Shown here: positions 10,247 through 21,040 of the stretch, piece by piece | How positions within the stretch are numbered: the first letter of the stretch is position 1 | Layout: the number at the start of each line of letters is the position of its first letter | Origin: Symbiodinium microadriaticum | Lineage: Eukaryota > Sar > Dinophyceae > Suessiales > Symbiodiniaceae | Length of the DNA: 64,000 nt | NCBI GenBank assembly: GCA_001939145.1 | Contig: LSRX01000130.1 | Span: 636,197 to 700,196 of the forward strand | Reading direction: 5' to 3' | The notes under the pieces: generated by a model | What the model was told of the DNA's origin: nothing | The model's database searches: none | What the model saw: the letters and a program-made list of their open reading frames with translations, nothing else | Position numbers and translations under genes: made by a program

Positions 10247-13200
10247 CAGCAGAAGCAGCAGCAGCAGCAGCAGCAGCAGCTGCCACAGCTGTAGCAGTGT
10301 TAGTCGTCGTCGTCGTCGTAGTAACCTATTGGCCAACCCCTTAAGAAACCCCCCCTGCCTCCCAGAGTTCTTTCGCTCCAAAGCCGGCATCCCTCATGCC
10401 ATCGGCAGAGAGGGAGGTGTAGCGCATTTGCTGGGCACAGAAGCCGGCATCCAGGATTTCGGGGATGCTGCAGCCTGCCTTCGGGGATCGGGATAGTTTA
10501 TGTAGTTTGGCGCCTGTCGCTCTCTCTCTCTCTCTCTCTCTAAATTTCTCTGCATGCACCTACACCCATATGGAGGAGAAGCATGTGTGTAGGTGCGTGT
10601 ACATAAGTGCATCTGACTTGCCACGTGTATGCTCGTTGACGGCTTCACTGGCAGACCACCGCATAACGCTGCTGCTGGTCGGATGGCTGCATTATATGCT
10701 GCTGTGAAGATCCTGGTCTGCGTCATCGTCGTCATCTTGATACTAGTGGTGGTGATGGTGCTGCTGGTGGCGATGAATGATGATGGAAATGGCGATTAGT
10801 GGGTTCTGCAACTATGCAACTATATAACTAGGTGGCTAAAATTGTGACCATTCTGGGACAAGCAAGCCGGTTAACCCCACAGCACTGGATGTCGTTGCCT
10901 TTACCCTCCCAAGCCGTCCTCCTCCAGCTGCCAGGCGTCGAAATCTGCAAGCTTCAACTGCGTGGCTGTGAAGCCGGCGGCATGCAGCTCCCGAGCTGCT
11001 GTTGGACCCAGGGACTCGCGCAGCTCCCGGGCGCTGAAGCCCAATGATCTCAGCTCCCGGAGGTCCACAGCGCCGGATAGGAAGTCTTCGGCCGGATAGC
11101 CTGCCTTGCGATTGTTCGCTACGCTCATTCGGTTCTTTTGCAAGTACAACACTTGGCCCGCTGGCATGTTGCAACCTTAACGTCTTATCCTGGTGTTGAC
11201 AAGATCGCGTGACCTGCGTGGTGACCGTTTTCTTCGCCACTATTTTGATGGTCACCACTGTCACCATCACAGCCACAACCGTCCCAATTGTCATCGCCAC
11301 ATTTCCTGACTATAGAGCAAGACCCACACGACCTGACCTTTCCTTTGCGGTACCTGCTGTCTCTTTGGGACATGAAGGCCCATCGTTGTCATCATTATCA
11401 AAGCCCACCTACAGCACGAGTACCCCGTTCGAAAAAGCGGCTGGCTCCTCCCATTATTAACTGTTATCCTGTTGAAACGGTCCCCTGTTCACACCCAGAT
11501 TGGTTGTGGATACAGGGCGAGGGCAGGAACTGTGGTTTGCCCTGCTGACATCCTATGCGGCTTATTATCGAATGAATGTTCTCAATGAAAGCATGGTTTC
11601 AACATGTATCAATCTATACTGCTTGGACTCATAATAACGACCTTCACAGAAATAACTTCGAATCAGATTGCAAAGGTCATAGCGGTTGTGTGGGAAAAAG
11701 TTTCGATGTTTAGAATATGGCAACTCCTGTTCGTGATCCTGTCACACTCTGATCTGACATGCTCCGCGTTCATCGGTCATCATCGTATGTGCAAAGGGTC
11801 CAGCTGAGCAAGACAGCCGCTTCACCTCGTTACATGGTATGGTTTGGCTCTTGGGAACATCTAAATAACAATGCCACGCCGACCTCCCTAACGCCTACAA
11901 TCCCAAAACCCACCCCCGTCCCAGACCCTCAAGCAGCCCAGTGCATGGCTAGCCACATGTCGCAGCTCCCGCAGTGTCAGCCCAGCACCTCGCAGGGCGC
12001 TCCAGGAAAAGCCAGCCTCGCAAGCAAGAGCGGCGGTCACCTATAACGGTTTAAGGGCTCTCCTTCTATTAAGTTCTATCGGATGGTCCCCGAAGGGAAT
12101 CTGCTAGGTCCGTTAGGGCTCGGAAAATTTGAATATGAAAGGTTTCTTGATGGCTTGAGCTGTTTGGGGTTTGGGGCCAACAGTGATTTAAAGAGTGTAC
12201 TGGCACGGTGAACCTGCGGGAGGTATGCTTCGTGGCTATTGGAGCTATGAGCGAAACATGCAAAACGCTGTAGTTGGTTCCGCTGGGAAACTCCGCGTGG
12301 GAAATTGTTTTGCAACTGCGACATCAGCACAAAACAATGGTGGTAGTCGGTCGTCGTAGCAACACGCGCACACATGGAGGCGGCGGCAATGTGTGTGAGA
12401 GAGAAAGAACGAGAGTGCAGCGGTGCGTGGCTGCAGACGCAGTTGTGGAATCACGTCTGTTAGTTAGTCTGTGTAGCGTAACTATGAAGAAGCTGCACCA
12501 CCATTACTGCCTTTTAAACTATGCATGTAATGGGATGTAGGTTCGCATGGCATGATCGGCTTCAAGTCGTAACCAAACGGGTCGTGATACTAGCTTTAGC
12601 TCCACCAAAGAACGAGTAGCAACACGAGGTGCTCAGTTCTGTTTTGTTTCATATCATTCTAGGTTGGATAAGATTTAGCTCAGAAATGTTTGTATTGCAG
12701 TGTAGTGTATATTGTCGTGGGTTATACTATATCATATTATGCTGGGGCTAGGCATGGAAAAATCCGGCCTTCTAGTCGGCCTCAAACCGCAAACTGCAGT
12801 GGCGCCAATAGCAACACGAACTGCAGTAGCATTGATTAGGGTTTCTGGTTTAGGGTTCAGTAGCATTGCGGGATGCCAATACTTGCAACAGCTGTAACAC
12901 CGGTACAACACCGGTAAGGCATAGATCTCAGCTCTCGAACTCCAACCATGAATCGATCGAGATCCTCCGAGCTCCGCTTTAGGCCACGAGCACTCCTGCC
13001 CAGCCTCAACACCTTCTGGCAAAGGGGGCTTCCAGAGCTCAGCCGGTCCGCAAACCGTCGAACCTACGCCAGCCCTTAACCTTATACCCGTAATCTCCAT
13101 GATAGTTCCTTTTTGTGGTCTATCTTTAGGATCCTATACGGTAACAAAAGCAACGACTATGGAACCTATGGGTAAGCCCTAAAATCGGCCCTAACCCCTA

Positions 13201-14618
13201 AACCCTATAAACCCTATAAACCCTATAAGCCCTATAAGCCCTATAAACCCTAAATCCCAAAACGCGAGACGTTCTGGTTGAAAAATCGATCGCTTCTGCG
13301 AAGCACCTCTTGGAGCTGCCGCGCGGAGAAGCCTGCCTGCCGTGGGACTCTCTTTAGGGTTTTAGGGCTTTAGGGGTTCAGGGGCTCAGGGGTTATAGGG
13401 GTTATAGGGGTTTAGGGGTTTAGCGTTTAGGGGTTTAGCGTTTAGGGGCTTAGGGGTTTAGGGTTTAGGGGTTTAGGGGTTTAGGGGTTCTAGGGGTTAT
13501 AGAGGTTTTACGGGTTAAGAGGTTTAGGGGTTATAGGGGTTTAGGGTTTAGGGGTTTAGGGGTTATAGGGGTTATAGGGGTTTATAGGGCTTTAGGGGTT
13601 TAGGGGTTATACGGGTTTAGGGGTTATAGGGGTTATAGGGGTATAGGGGTTTAGGGGTTATAGGGGTATAGGGGTTTAGGGGTTATAGGGGTTTAGGGTT
13701 TAGGGGTTTAGGGGTTATAGGGGTTGGAGGGGTTATAGGGGTTTAGGGCTTTAGGGGTTATACGGGTTTAGGGGTTATAGGGGTTTAGGGGTTTAGCGGT
13801 TCAGGGGTTTACGGGTTTAGGGGTTTATGGGTTTAGGGGTTTAGGGTGTAGGGTTTCCTATAGGGTTTCTATCAATTTGCAGAGGATTCGACACTACGTT
13901 TCAGAGCTCCAGGTTTAGGGCTTTAGGGTTTAGGGTTCAAGGTGTATGGCTTTAGGCTTTAGGGTAAAGGTTCGGGCTTTAGGATGTCGTGGCCGGCCTT
14001 AGCCAATGAAGCTGCTAGGCTTCTGGAAGAGCCCTGAGAAATCAGGCGGAAATGCAATCTCGAGACTGACCCTGGGCGTGTACGTGCTGTCCTTTTTACG
14101 ATACTTTGGTAAGCTTAAATCTGCTTAACTCTTGCGAAAGACTTTGCCCCAAAGTGTTTGGGCTTTCTTTTTCCACGGCAGCTGCACGAAATCGCCTGGG
14201 TAATTTTCCAGGCCGGATGTTCCAAATCTTAAACGTCTTAAACCTTAATCCCGAATTCGTACCCTTCAGCCCCTGAACCCTTGCAAGTGCTGCCAGCCGT
14301 CAACCCCTGAACCCTTGTAAGTGTTGCCAGCCTCAAAGATACGCGAAGACTCTTCTAGGTACCAGGGGTTATGAAGGAGTTGAAAAAATGACATCACCAC
14401 ACCCTGACCCTCCAGGTACCTACTATATAGGGCCCTATAAGGGCTCTAGTACCCTTGCTAGTAGGTCCCTGGGGGGTTAGCCTAAACCCTAAACCCTATA
14501 CAGTAGGCCAGTAGGCACCTGGGGAATATAGGGAAAAGGCACGGGGAACCTAATTTTAAAGCCTCCGCGGGCCTGTATCAGCTCGGCCGATCCCGCTCCA
14601 ATCAGCTCAAGATTCTGC
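9567..14618 (-). CDS. AGF-repeat protein gene, at least nine short exons
   Basis: A chain of minus-strand exons encodes a repeat of roughly 11-12 residues of the form AGF-S-A-x-x-L-x-x. Proposed exons: 14618-14550 (IGAGSAELIQARGGF), about 14020-13985 (SLAKAGHDIL), about 13338-13290 (RQAGFSARQLQEVL), 13015-12912 (RSARGLKRSSEDL, VRELRSM), 12040-about 11955 (CEAGFSWSALRGAGLTLREL), 11104-10905 (LGFSARELRE, HAAGFTATQLKLADF; donor GTAAAG), about 10484-10350 (LDAGFCAQQM, RDAGFGAKEL), 10062-about 9985 (QAGYSRRQLEF, EEELNAAGV) and 9627-9567 (AELRKVGLLE). Several exons start at the AG of the repeat. Function unknown; repeats of this kind suggest a solenoid or protein-interaction surface. Both ends are missing, and some junction phases could not be verified. 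The introns carry TTTAGGG-like arrays, a CAG array and a TA-bounded foldback element. Confidence 0.55.
10196..10281. repeat. CAG trinucleotide array
   Basis: About 25 near-perfect CAG units in an intron of the AGF-repeat gene; gives poly-Ser, poly-Ala and poly-Leu shadow frames. A (CT)n run follows at 10519-10541. Confidence 0.9.
13085..13174. mobile_element. TA-bounded foldback element, family A copy 1
   Basis: Terminal inverted repeats of the type TACCCATAGGCTCC plus TAGTAGTTCCTTTTT, ending with the mirror image and TA. This copy is diverged (TACCCGTAATCTCC at the left). Sits in an intron of the AGF-repeat gene. No coding capacity. Confidence 0.75.
13195..13258. repeat. CCCTATAAA array
   Basis: Tandem CCCTATAAA/CCCTAAA units, C-rich strand on top, 100 bp left of the opposite array at 13356. 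Confidence 0.8.
13356..13860. repeat. 500 bp GGGGTTTA/GGGGTTATA array
   Basis: Interstitial telomere-like array with units TTTAGGGG and TTATAGGGG mixed; G-rich strand on top. Intronic in the AGF-repeat gene. Confidence 0.9.
14273..14333. repeat. Direct duplication of about 30 bp
   Basis: CCCCTGAACCCTTGCAAGTG plus CTGCCAGCC is repeated as CCCCTGAACCCTTGTAAGTG plus TTGCCAGCC. Confidence 0.8.
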
Positions 14619-14689
14619 CTGAGCTTATGGTTATGGGATCCTTAAGGGAGGGGGTTTAGGGATCAGGGTTTAGGGTTCTAAGAGGGGCA

Positions 14690-14784
14690 TACCCAGAGGC
14701 TCCATAGTAGCTCCTTTTTGTGGGCTTCTATCTAGGTCCTTATAAGGTAATCCCAAAAAGGAACTACTATGGAGCCTAGGGGTA
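14690..14784. mobile_element. Family A foldback element, copy 2
   Basis: Left arm TACCCAGAGGCTCC, right arm GGAGCCTAGGGGTA, with the AAGGAACTACTATGG inner arm. Just upstream of the first AGF exon. Confidence 0.8.
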
Positions 14785-15105
14785 AGCCCTAAACCCTAAA
14801 CCCTCCAAACCCTAAGCCCTATGCCCCTAAACCCTAAACCCTATAAGCCCTATAAACCCTATGAGCCCTACAAACCCTGAACCTGTAAGCCCTAAACCCT
14901 AAAGCCTAAGCCCTAAAGTCGGCTTTACAGTTTCACATCTCGGCACAGCCAGAGGAGGCCCCTCGGTTCTCAATTTGCTCTGGTTGGCAATGCAAGCTTT
15001 GCTTTGGGTTTCGGGTTTAGGGGTTTGGGGTTTAGGGGTTTAGGGGTTTAGCAAAAAGGGCTTTAGGGGTTTAGGAGTTTAGGGGTTAAGGGTTTCGGGT
15101 TTAGG
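14785..15105. repeat. CCCTAAA tract then TTTAGGGG tract
   Basis: 14785-14925 carries CCCTAAACCC/CCCTATAA units; 15005-15105 carries GGGTTTAGGGG units. Confidence 0.8.
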
Positions 15106-15111
15106 GGAAGT

Positions 15112-15701
15112 GTGAAAAGCCATATACTTGACAGAGAGATACCAGAAAAATCACGGTTCAGTTCTGTGAAACAGACGCTTGACGCGCTACGTCCGAAGCA
15201 AGCCAACAAAACACTTCACGACGAATCAAGAAACTGCCGCGGAGTTCATTTTTCCTGCGGGCTTCTTCAGGACCCCCTCCTGAACAGCCTCAGGCTCTAT
15301 GGCATCATCAGCCACTCTGTGGGTTTGTGAGGGTGAATTTTGCACTTTGCCCGTTAGGCGAATCTGCGACATCATTTTACAAACCGCTTGCTAAAGGAAG
15401 ACGTGAACAACTGCGACTTCTCTGTTCATCGCCCCACCTCTCCAAAGGATTTGTGAGGTCGAGTTGGGTACCAGCTCGTGACAAAAACGGCCAAGCAGTC
15501 TATGCGCCCGGAAACTGTGTTGTGCGATGCGGTATGCTCACGACCACTCTGGCAGCGGCGAGCGGCAGAGTCCAGATTGAACTCTGGATGTCACATTCCG
15601 CACAGTGTCAGCGCAAGCCTCACCCTCAACACGATGCCAGCCGACGATGGATCTCCGCAAGGTTGCTTTGCACGCATCACTTTCTTGCATCTATCTTTTG
15701 A
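15112..15701 (+). CDS. Coding-like island, frame shifts within
   Basis: 15112-15330 reads REIPEKSRFSSVKQTLDALR in one frame; 15327-15701 continues in another frame with GESATSFYKPLAKGRREQLR and APGNCVVRCGMLTTTLAAAS. Either two exons with a very short or overlapping junction, or a decayed gene. No domain recognised. Confidence 0.3.
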
Positions 15702-16120
15702 AGTCCGGTATGTGGGAGGGTGCTCAGACCAAACAGACCGCGTCGACCATTGTAGACGACCTTTCATAGCAACTGCCCCACCACCTTCCCCGAGCTGTGG
15801 GTTCTGGGGGAGAGTGGTTCGAGGGTTCAGGAATACCTATATACGGTTTAGGGTTTTAGGGTTTAGGGTGCTTGGGGACACTATGCTACCATGGTATGGC
15901 CGTCAAAAGTTTACAAAGGAGCCCTGCGGAATAGTCATTGTCAAGACGATCTTCGAGGGCTTGATTCTTGCAACGTGCGCGCGCAGGGGGGCGTGTGGCC
16001 GGCAGAGTGATCGGATTCCGAAGTTGAACACCCCAAGTCCGGTAAAGGTTTAGGGTTTAGGATTTGGTAATCTCCTACAAACCCAAAACTGACGGAGAGT
16101 GAGCGCCGAAACCGAAGGAG

Positions 16121-16407
16121 TCAGGGCTCTAAGCCAATCAGGATCCTGCTCTTAGCGAAGTGCCCCAAAAGCCCTACGGCCTGAAAGCCTACATCCCTAA
16201 ACCCTACTGTAAAGCGTAGACTGCTCTCGAAGGGAAACCCAGCAGTTCCACCCGGAACACAACCTCGTGCAGCGAAACCCCCAGACCCAGAAGCCAAGAA
16301 GCAGCGAGTAGGGGAAGACCTTCATCAGCTGAATCAAGGACTGCCTGTAGTCCTCATCTACCTCCCGGGCAGTCTCAGCTAAGGGTAAAGATTGGGGACC
16401 GTGGAAC
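16121..16407 (-). CDS. 3' end of an unknown gene, two exons
   Basis: Exon 16407-16320 follows acceptor GAGCAG and encodes FHGPQSLPLAETAREVDEDY then RQSLIQLMK, ending in phase 0 at donor GTCTTC. Exon 16180-16121 follows acceptor CTTTCAG in phase 0 and encodes AVGLLGHFAKSRILIGLEP then TGA. The joined frame is open and looks like an alpha-helical C-terminus. Upstream exons are not found; a foldback element (16437-16530) begins 30 bp upstream of the acceptor, so it sits in the preceding intron. Function unknown. Confidence 0.45.
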
Positions 16408-16436
16408 CTGCTCATCAACACACAACCAGTGGTGTC

Positions 16437-16530
16437 TACCCACAGGCCCCTAAGTAGTTCCTTTGTGGGATTGCCTTATAACATTCTAAGTACGAACCAC
16501 GAAAAGGAACTACTTAGGGGCCTATGGGTA
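16437..16530. mobile_element. Family A foldback element, copy 3
   Basis: Left arm TACCCACAGGCCCC, right arm GGGGCCTATGGGTA. Lies between two oppositely oriented exon candidates. Confidence 0.85.
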
Positions 16531-16534
16531 GGAC

Positions 16535-16662
16535 CAGGCCGAGAGAGATTATTCATGACAACGTACGCCGGATGTAGGCTTGCTGTGATTGACCAGCTGC
16601 TCAGGACTCGGGGCTCGAACTGCGCTCTGAGGCTAGGAGCCCAAGCTAAGCCTGCACTGTAG
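16535..16662 (+). CDS. Candidate terminal exon, unknown
   Basis: After GGACCAG the frame reads RERLFMTTYAGCRLAVIDQL then LRTRGSNCALRLGAQAKPAL and TAG. A foldback element ends five bases upstream (16530), so the acceptor lies at the element edge. An internal ATG could also start a short ORF. Confidence 0.4.
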
Positions 16663-17107
16663 TCGTGGTAGTACTAGTAGTGAGGGTGGCAGTGATAGTC
16701 GTAGATTGTACCGGATAGTAGTGGATAGTAGTCGAAGAAACAAGTGAAAGCTATAGGTCGCAGTGGGTTTAGCAGGTTTTGGGCTTTGCCAAGCAGTACA
16801 GCTAGAGCAGGCTCAGCAGCACTAGCACGATCAGTAGTAGTAGAACCTTTTGTTGTAATAGTAGGAGGAGGGGGAGGCTGTCACTGGAGTGGTAAAAAGA
16901 AATAGCCGACAAAGGAACAAATCTTGGCCCTGGCCACTCAGTAGCAGTACTGGAAAGGGGAAAACGGAATAGCATTGACAGCCAGTATCGCAGCACTCGC
17001 AACACTAGTCCGAAGGGCTGCACCAAAATAAGCCCAATGTCAAAAACCGACTACACACGATCCTTACTAAAGCAATGCATTGCCAATCATTCGGTTTGTC
17101 AGCTTCT

Positions 17108-17227
17108 GAGAGCCCCCGCATGGATCGGTGGTACATCATCTTCGGGACCCGTCCGCAAGAGCTGTCCCGTCCAGCGGATAAGCGGCGCCAGCAAGTTCAG
17201 CGCGTGGCTCGGAGTCCTTATAATTAG
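17108..17227 (+). CDS. Candidate terminal exon, basic tail
   Basis: After TTTGTCAG the frame reads ESPRMDRWYIIFGTRPQELS then RPADKRRQQVQRVARSPYN and TAG. This frame is shorter than the overlapping 75-codon frame but has the better composition and acceptor. Function unknown. Confidence 0.4.
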   Translation, partial: ESPRMDRWYIIFGTRPQELSRPADKRRQQVQRVARSPYN

Positions 17228-17576
17228 AGAGGATATGAAACCGAAACACCCTGATGCCAGCTAGGGTTTCAAGGCTTAGTTCACAAAGACAGAACTGTCA
17301 CAGACTGGAAAAATGCGAGCTTGGGCCAGTGGAAAGCAACAAGGCCGAGCAAGCAGAGTGAGGCACGGGGTTTTGCGGATCTGGGTCTGACCGTTGACCG
17401 TCCGCTATGCTTAAGATTTATAGGGCTTAAGTTGAAGTGATCATTGAATTTGTAGTGCCCACGGCGTTCGGCTAAAGATTCGATCGGAGATCAGAAACTA
17501 GAGATCAGCATAATAGGGAATTCAATAGAGGGAAAGAAAGTCCTAGACCCGGCCCGCAGCCACAGGAAATATCTTA

Positions 17577-17939
17577 ATGTCTGCCGGGAATTCTGCGACG
17601 TCGGCAGGTTGGCAGGAGTCGCCCCAAACGTGCTGCTCACTTCCTGGCGACGGACGGCACTTAAATCTCGTGGCCTTGATCATAGGATTAGGCTTTGGGG
17701 GCCAACTATACTGCTACACAAAGCTCCATCGTGAGAACTTACGGTTTATCGCATACAGGCTGCTCGATTTAAGGGTATATACCGTGTGGGGTCTCCTGGG
17801 CAGCTGCAACCGCCGCCCTCATCTCATCATCCTCGAAACCTTTGGTGGGCTCAGGGGCTGTTGCTGTTTTTTGCTGAGTTCAAGCGCCCCAGAGGTTATC
17901 ATTTCAGCTGAAAGTGGCATGATCGAAATAGACAGTTGA
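17577..17939 (+). CDS. 120-codon ORF with a hydrophobic segment
   Basis: Starts at ATG (MSAGNSATSAGWQESPQTCC), includes LNLVALIIGLGFGGQLY as a possible membrane segment, and ends at TGA. The second half is less protein-like. Possibly only the first part is exon. Unknown. Confidence 0.3.
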   Translation: MSAGNSATSAGWQESPQTCCSLPGDGRHLNLVALIIGLGFGGQLYCYTKLHRENLRFIAYRLLDLRVYTVWGLLGSCNRRPHLIILETFGGLRGCCCFLLSSSAPEVIISAESGMIEIDS

Positions 17940-17974
17940 CTAACGAAGCAACTAGATCAAACAGCCTTAGCTTA

Positions 17975-18075
17975 GGGGGGATTTTCCGACCTCGCTTCTG
18001 ACGCTTGGGCGAGGCTCTGGATGAGATCTTGTAGCCGGGGCCGGGAGCTACTGAATCATCATCGTTGTCAGTCAT
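17975..18075 (-). CDS. Candidate first exon with basic nuclear-signal-like motif
   Basis: ATG at 18075: MTDNDDDSVAPGPGYKISSR then ASPKRQKRGRKIPP. The SPKRQKRGRK run resembles a nuclear localisation signal. The donor is not clear (GTCGGA or GC). Remaining exons not identified. Confidence 0.4.
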
Positions 18076-18288
18076 AACGGTACAACGACAACACCTGCTG
18101 CTGCTACTACTTCTGCCGCTGCTATAGTGCCCCGGCCATTGCTTCTGCTACTGCACCTGCCGCCCGTTACGAGGAAGGGCCTTGACAGAAAGCACAGTAT
18201 GCTTGTAGTGTGCTACAGAACCCCAAGCCGCCATCATTGAGGCCCCTGTGTTAGGCTAGCAGTATTCTGGGCGTAGTCGGCTCGTCTC

Positions 18289-18760
18289 CTAATTACTCCT
18301 AATGATATGTACGGACTTCCCCGGTACAGCATCTCTAAAGCTCACGTTCTCCATGCCGGTGACTCCTACGGTCCAGTGCTTCGAGGACTTATGTTGCAAC
18401 TCTACCGGAAGCACCGCTTCGACGGATTGAGGCTCGCTCGCATCTAGCACAACCTCGTCAAGGGCATGGTTTTGACATAGGGTTCGGGAGGGGAGATCGT
18501 CCCGCCAGGACCTGGCGAGCAACTTCCAAATGACCAACGCCGACCTCGCATCACTGTAGGATCCTCATTATAAGGACCCCAAAATAAGGTACCCCTAACT
18601 TACCTGGGTCTAGTTCCAACGGAACCCCAACTCACAAGCCTCAAAGCCGCCGAAAGTCTCAGGTCTTCAAGAGTTTACGCGAAATCCTAAACCTGCGAAG
18701 CCTGAACGCGATGCCTTTACTATACGGGTTCATATCAAGGTCAGTTTCTACGATGCACAT
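18289..18760 (-). CDS. Small two-exon gene, 110 codons, unknown
   Basis: Exon 1 is 18760-18693, starting at an ATG (MCIVETDLDMNPYSKGIAFR) and ending CGCAG before donor GTTTAG. Exon 2 is 18553-18289 after acceptor CTACAG, ending at TAG. The phases match (2 to 2), giving a 110-residue product with no stop. Exon 2 contains ALVIWKLLARSWRDD, LDEVVLDASEPQSVEAVLPV and a C-terminal FRDAVPGKSVHIIRSN. I do not recognise a domain. No signal peptide is obvious. The 139 nt intron contains a fragment of the AGGGTCC-type foldback element (18558-18602). It could also be the 3' half of a longer gene, with the ATG internal. Confidence 0.5.
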
Positions 18761-19185
18761 GATTGGAAGAGAGAGGGGGCAACAAACCCTAAACCCTAAA
18801 GCCCTATAAGTCCTAAACCCACTTTGGCGAGCCGAGGAGCGCCCCCGCCCTGCCCTGAACTGAAGTGGGCCCGGGCCGAGGAGCGCGGATTGAAAAGGCA
18901 TCGTGTCGCGATGGCACTCGCAGGAGTTGTGTTTAGGGGGTCATAGTTCAAAGCCAGTCTTTTTTTTGGAGCCCAGAGAGAAACCCTAAACCCTATACTT
19001 CAGGCTTCGGCTTGAGTATTTCTTAGAATGCGGGATTTAGGGCTTCTTGTTGACACCTCTCTTCCGTCCGCAAGTTGCCCGACGTCCCGAGTGCCAATTT
19101 GGCTGAGCATTCAGGGTTTATAAGGCTCAGGATCAAGTTTCAAGGTTTTGGCGGGCCATTTGGAGGTTTCGCTTGGCTGAGCTGG

Positions 19186-19545
19186 CTTGGCTGGAAAGAT
19201 CTGGCGGTGAAGCCGGAGGACATCCTGCAGCGCATACAGTGCGCTACCCCGAAGACTGCGAGCTATAATCGCTAGAAGGAAGTGGGTCTTGCTCGGACTG
19301 GTCGGAAATTCCTCCGCATGGTGCCCCTAGAGTCAACCATGCAGTCCCCACAAAACCAGCCCGAAAGACCACTTGGGGGGATTCGAAAATCAGAGTCAGT
19401 GGCAAAGAATACATTTTGCGGGGCGCATGTGCCGGCTGAATCTGGGTGCCCGGAAAAACTTGCGGTGTTGCGCGATTCGGAGACGAACGAAGAAAGGCTT
19501 TCAGCCAGTGCTACCGCGATGATCACGACTCATTACATAGAATGA
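19186..19545 (+). pseudogene. Coding-like frame with one internal TAG
   Basis: One continuous plus-strand frame reads KDLAVKPEDILQRIQCATPK, a TAG at 19273, then KEVGLARTGRKFLRMVPLES and on to ERLSASATAMITTHYIE with a TGA at 19545. Either the TAG belongs to an AG acceptor and two exons lie here, or this is a broken gene. Unknown function. Confidence 0.3.
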
Positions 19546-19674
19546 GAAGAGTGCAATGGGGGATGATGCTGCTGTGCTGTTCGGCGATCTGCCTACCGCT
19601 GTAGTTGCTACTGACAGCACTGCCACTGCCACAGACATCACCACCAGCGGCCAGCTGCAACTACTCCACACGCT

Positions 19675-19930
19675 ACTGCTTCTACTACAGATACTACTGC
19701 TGCTGCCGCTGCCACCACCACCACCACCACCACCACAACGACTTCTGCAACTGCCACTACTGCTGCTACTACTCCGCTCCTACTGCTGCTGCTGCTGCTG
19801 CTCCTACTCCTACTCCTACTCCGACTCCTACTCCTACTCCCACTCCTATTCCTACTCTTACTCCTACTCCTACAACACCAACTACTGCTACAACCACCAC
19901 CACCACCACGACGACTACTACTACTACGAT
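19675..19930. repeat. Trinucleotide and CTACTC microsatellites
   Basis: (CCA)n near 19710 and 19893, (CTG)n near 19780, (CTACTC)n 19800-19870, (TAC)n to 19927. Long frames here are artefacts. Confidence 0.85.
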
Positions 19931-20170
19931 AAAATACTGCCATGCTTTGATCTGGTGTTGCTTGTCTTTCCGGGCGTGAAACTCTCCGCCTGTTTAGGCG
20001 GGGTCAAAGACATTTGCACAGCATTGTCGCTTCAAACATCCGGGTCGAAGGCCCAAGATACCCTTCAATGAATCGAGTACCAACCTGTGCTTCCTGGAAT
20101 TTCGAGCCTAGCATGTCCAGTCTGCCATTGGAGTCGAGTTTAAAGGCCTGGGTGTAGGCACGAGACGAGG

Positions 20171-20353
20171 ATGCCTCCCCCCCCCCCTCCTAACAAGAAG
20201 CCCCCTCCGAAGAAGAAGTCTCGATTTTCCAGCTCGTCATTTCACTTCGTGACTATCAGCAACGTCTGTTGTGATTATGATTGTGCGATGCGAAGGCTGA
20301 AGACTTCCTGCGAGTCCGCTCGGCAGCTGAATGGGCTTCTACGGCAGCCCTGA
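20171..20353 (+). CDS. Short Pro/Lys-rich ORF
   Basis: ATG-started frame MPPPPPPNKKPPPKKKSRFS then SSSFHFVTISN, ending at TGA. The basic proline-rich start looks like a disordered N-terminus. The C-terminal half may be non-coding. Confidence 0.3.
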   Translation: MPPPPPPNKKPPPKKKSRFSSSSFHFVTISNVCCDYDCAMRRLKTSCESARQLNGLLRQP

Positions 20354-20575
20354 GGTTGAAAGGTTGAGGAGATTTACATAAGTCCCTGCATTGCAGGCCT
20401 ATCTAATCCGGTCACACTTACATGACTGGGACATGAGGCCTTCCGGCAAGTCGTCGATGAATATTCCTGACCGACCTTACGCCCTGAAGCCTCCTACGAC
20501 TACGACTCCTATGATCTCCATACGCCATATTTTGCTTCGGAGCGCAAAGAGTTTGAGCAATTAAGGAGACCGAGT

Positions 20576-20698
20576 TTAAACCCAATTACTGTTGTGGTGC
20601 TTGAAAAGGGCGTCAGGCGACGTCGGAAGCGGAAGCAGCCGGTCCTGAGCTGTCAAAGCTTCGATGGCCTGCTTTCGGTTTCGATCCCAAAGGCTCAT
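20576..20698 (-). CDS. Small 40-codon ORF, unknown
   Basis: ATG at 20698: MSLWDRNRKQAIEALTAQDR then LLPLPTSPDALFKHHNSNWV and TAA. Composition is strongly protein-like for so short a frame. It lies 340 bp past the end of the TIR-like gene on the same strand, so it could instead be that gene's last exon. Confidence 0.4.
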   Translation of the reverse strand: MSLWDRNRKQAIEALTAQDRLLPLPTSPDALFKHHNSNWV

Positions 20699-21040
20699 TG
20701 ACAGTAACGGTTCAGGTTTTATGGTAGCTTAAGGGTTTTGACTAGCATCGTATTCTTAGGGTAGCCATGGTCATGGTTCCTGTTGTGTATTTACCCGTGG
20801 AGCTTGCTTATCGTCTTCGACTGCTCCGAGTGCATGTCGGTTTGTTGATGATGCTTCCTTTCCTCTGGCCAATAGATCGAGCCCGATGGAACTGTGGTGG
20901 AAAAGGGCGGCATACCTTCTGAAACTGGCAGTCTGGCAGTGTGAGAGCCTGGCTGAGCGATGGAAGTCTCGAATCCGCTGTTGGCTTGCGTCTGTTTGTC
21001 TCTGGCAGCCATGCAACAGAAAAGGTGCATGGTTCTTGGG

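Noticed and set aside
10086-10390. Poly-Ala/Leu/Ser frames
   Set aside because: CAG array shadows; the real exons are the AGF islands nearby.
11209-11460. Plus frame with a hydrophobic start
   Set aside because: Low-complexity ACC/GTC-rich sequence opposite the AGF gene's intron.
13356-13860. Possible chromosome end
   Set aside because: Units are degenerate and flanked by exons on both sides, so it is interstitial.
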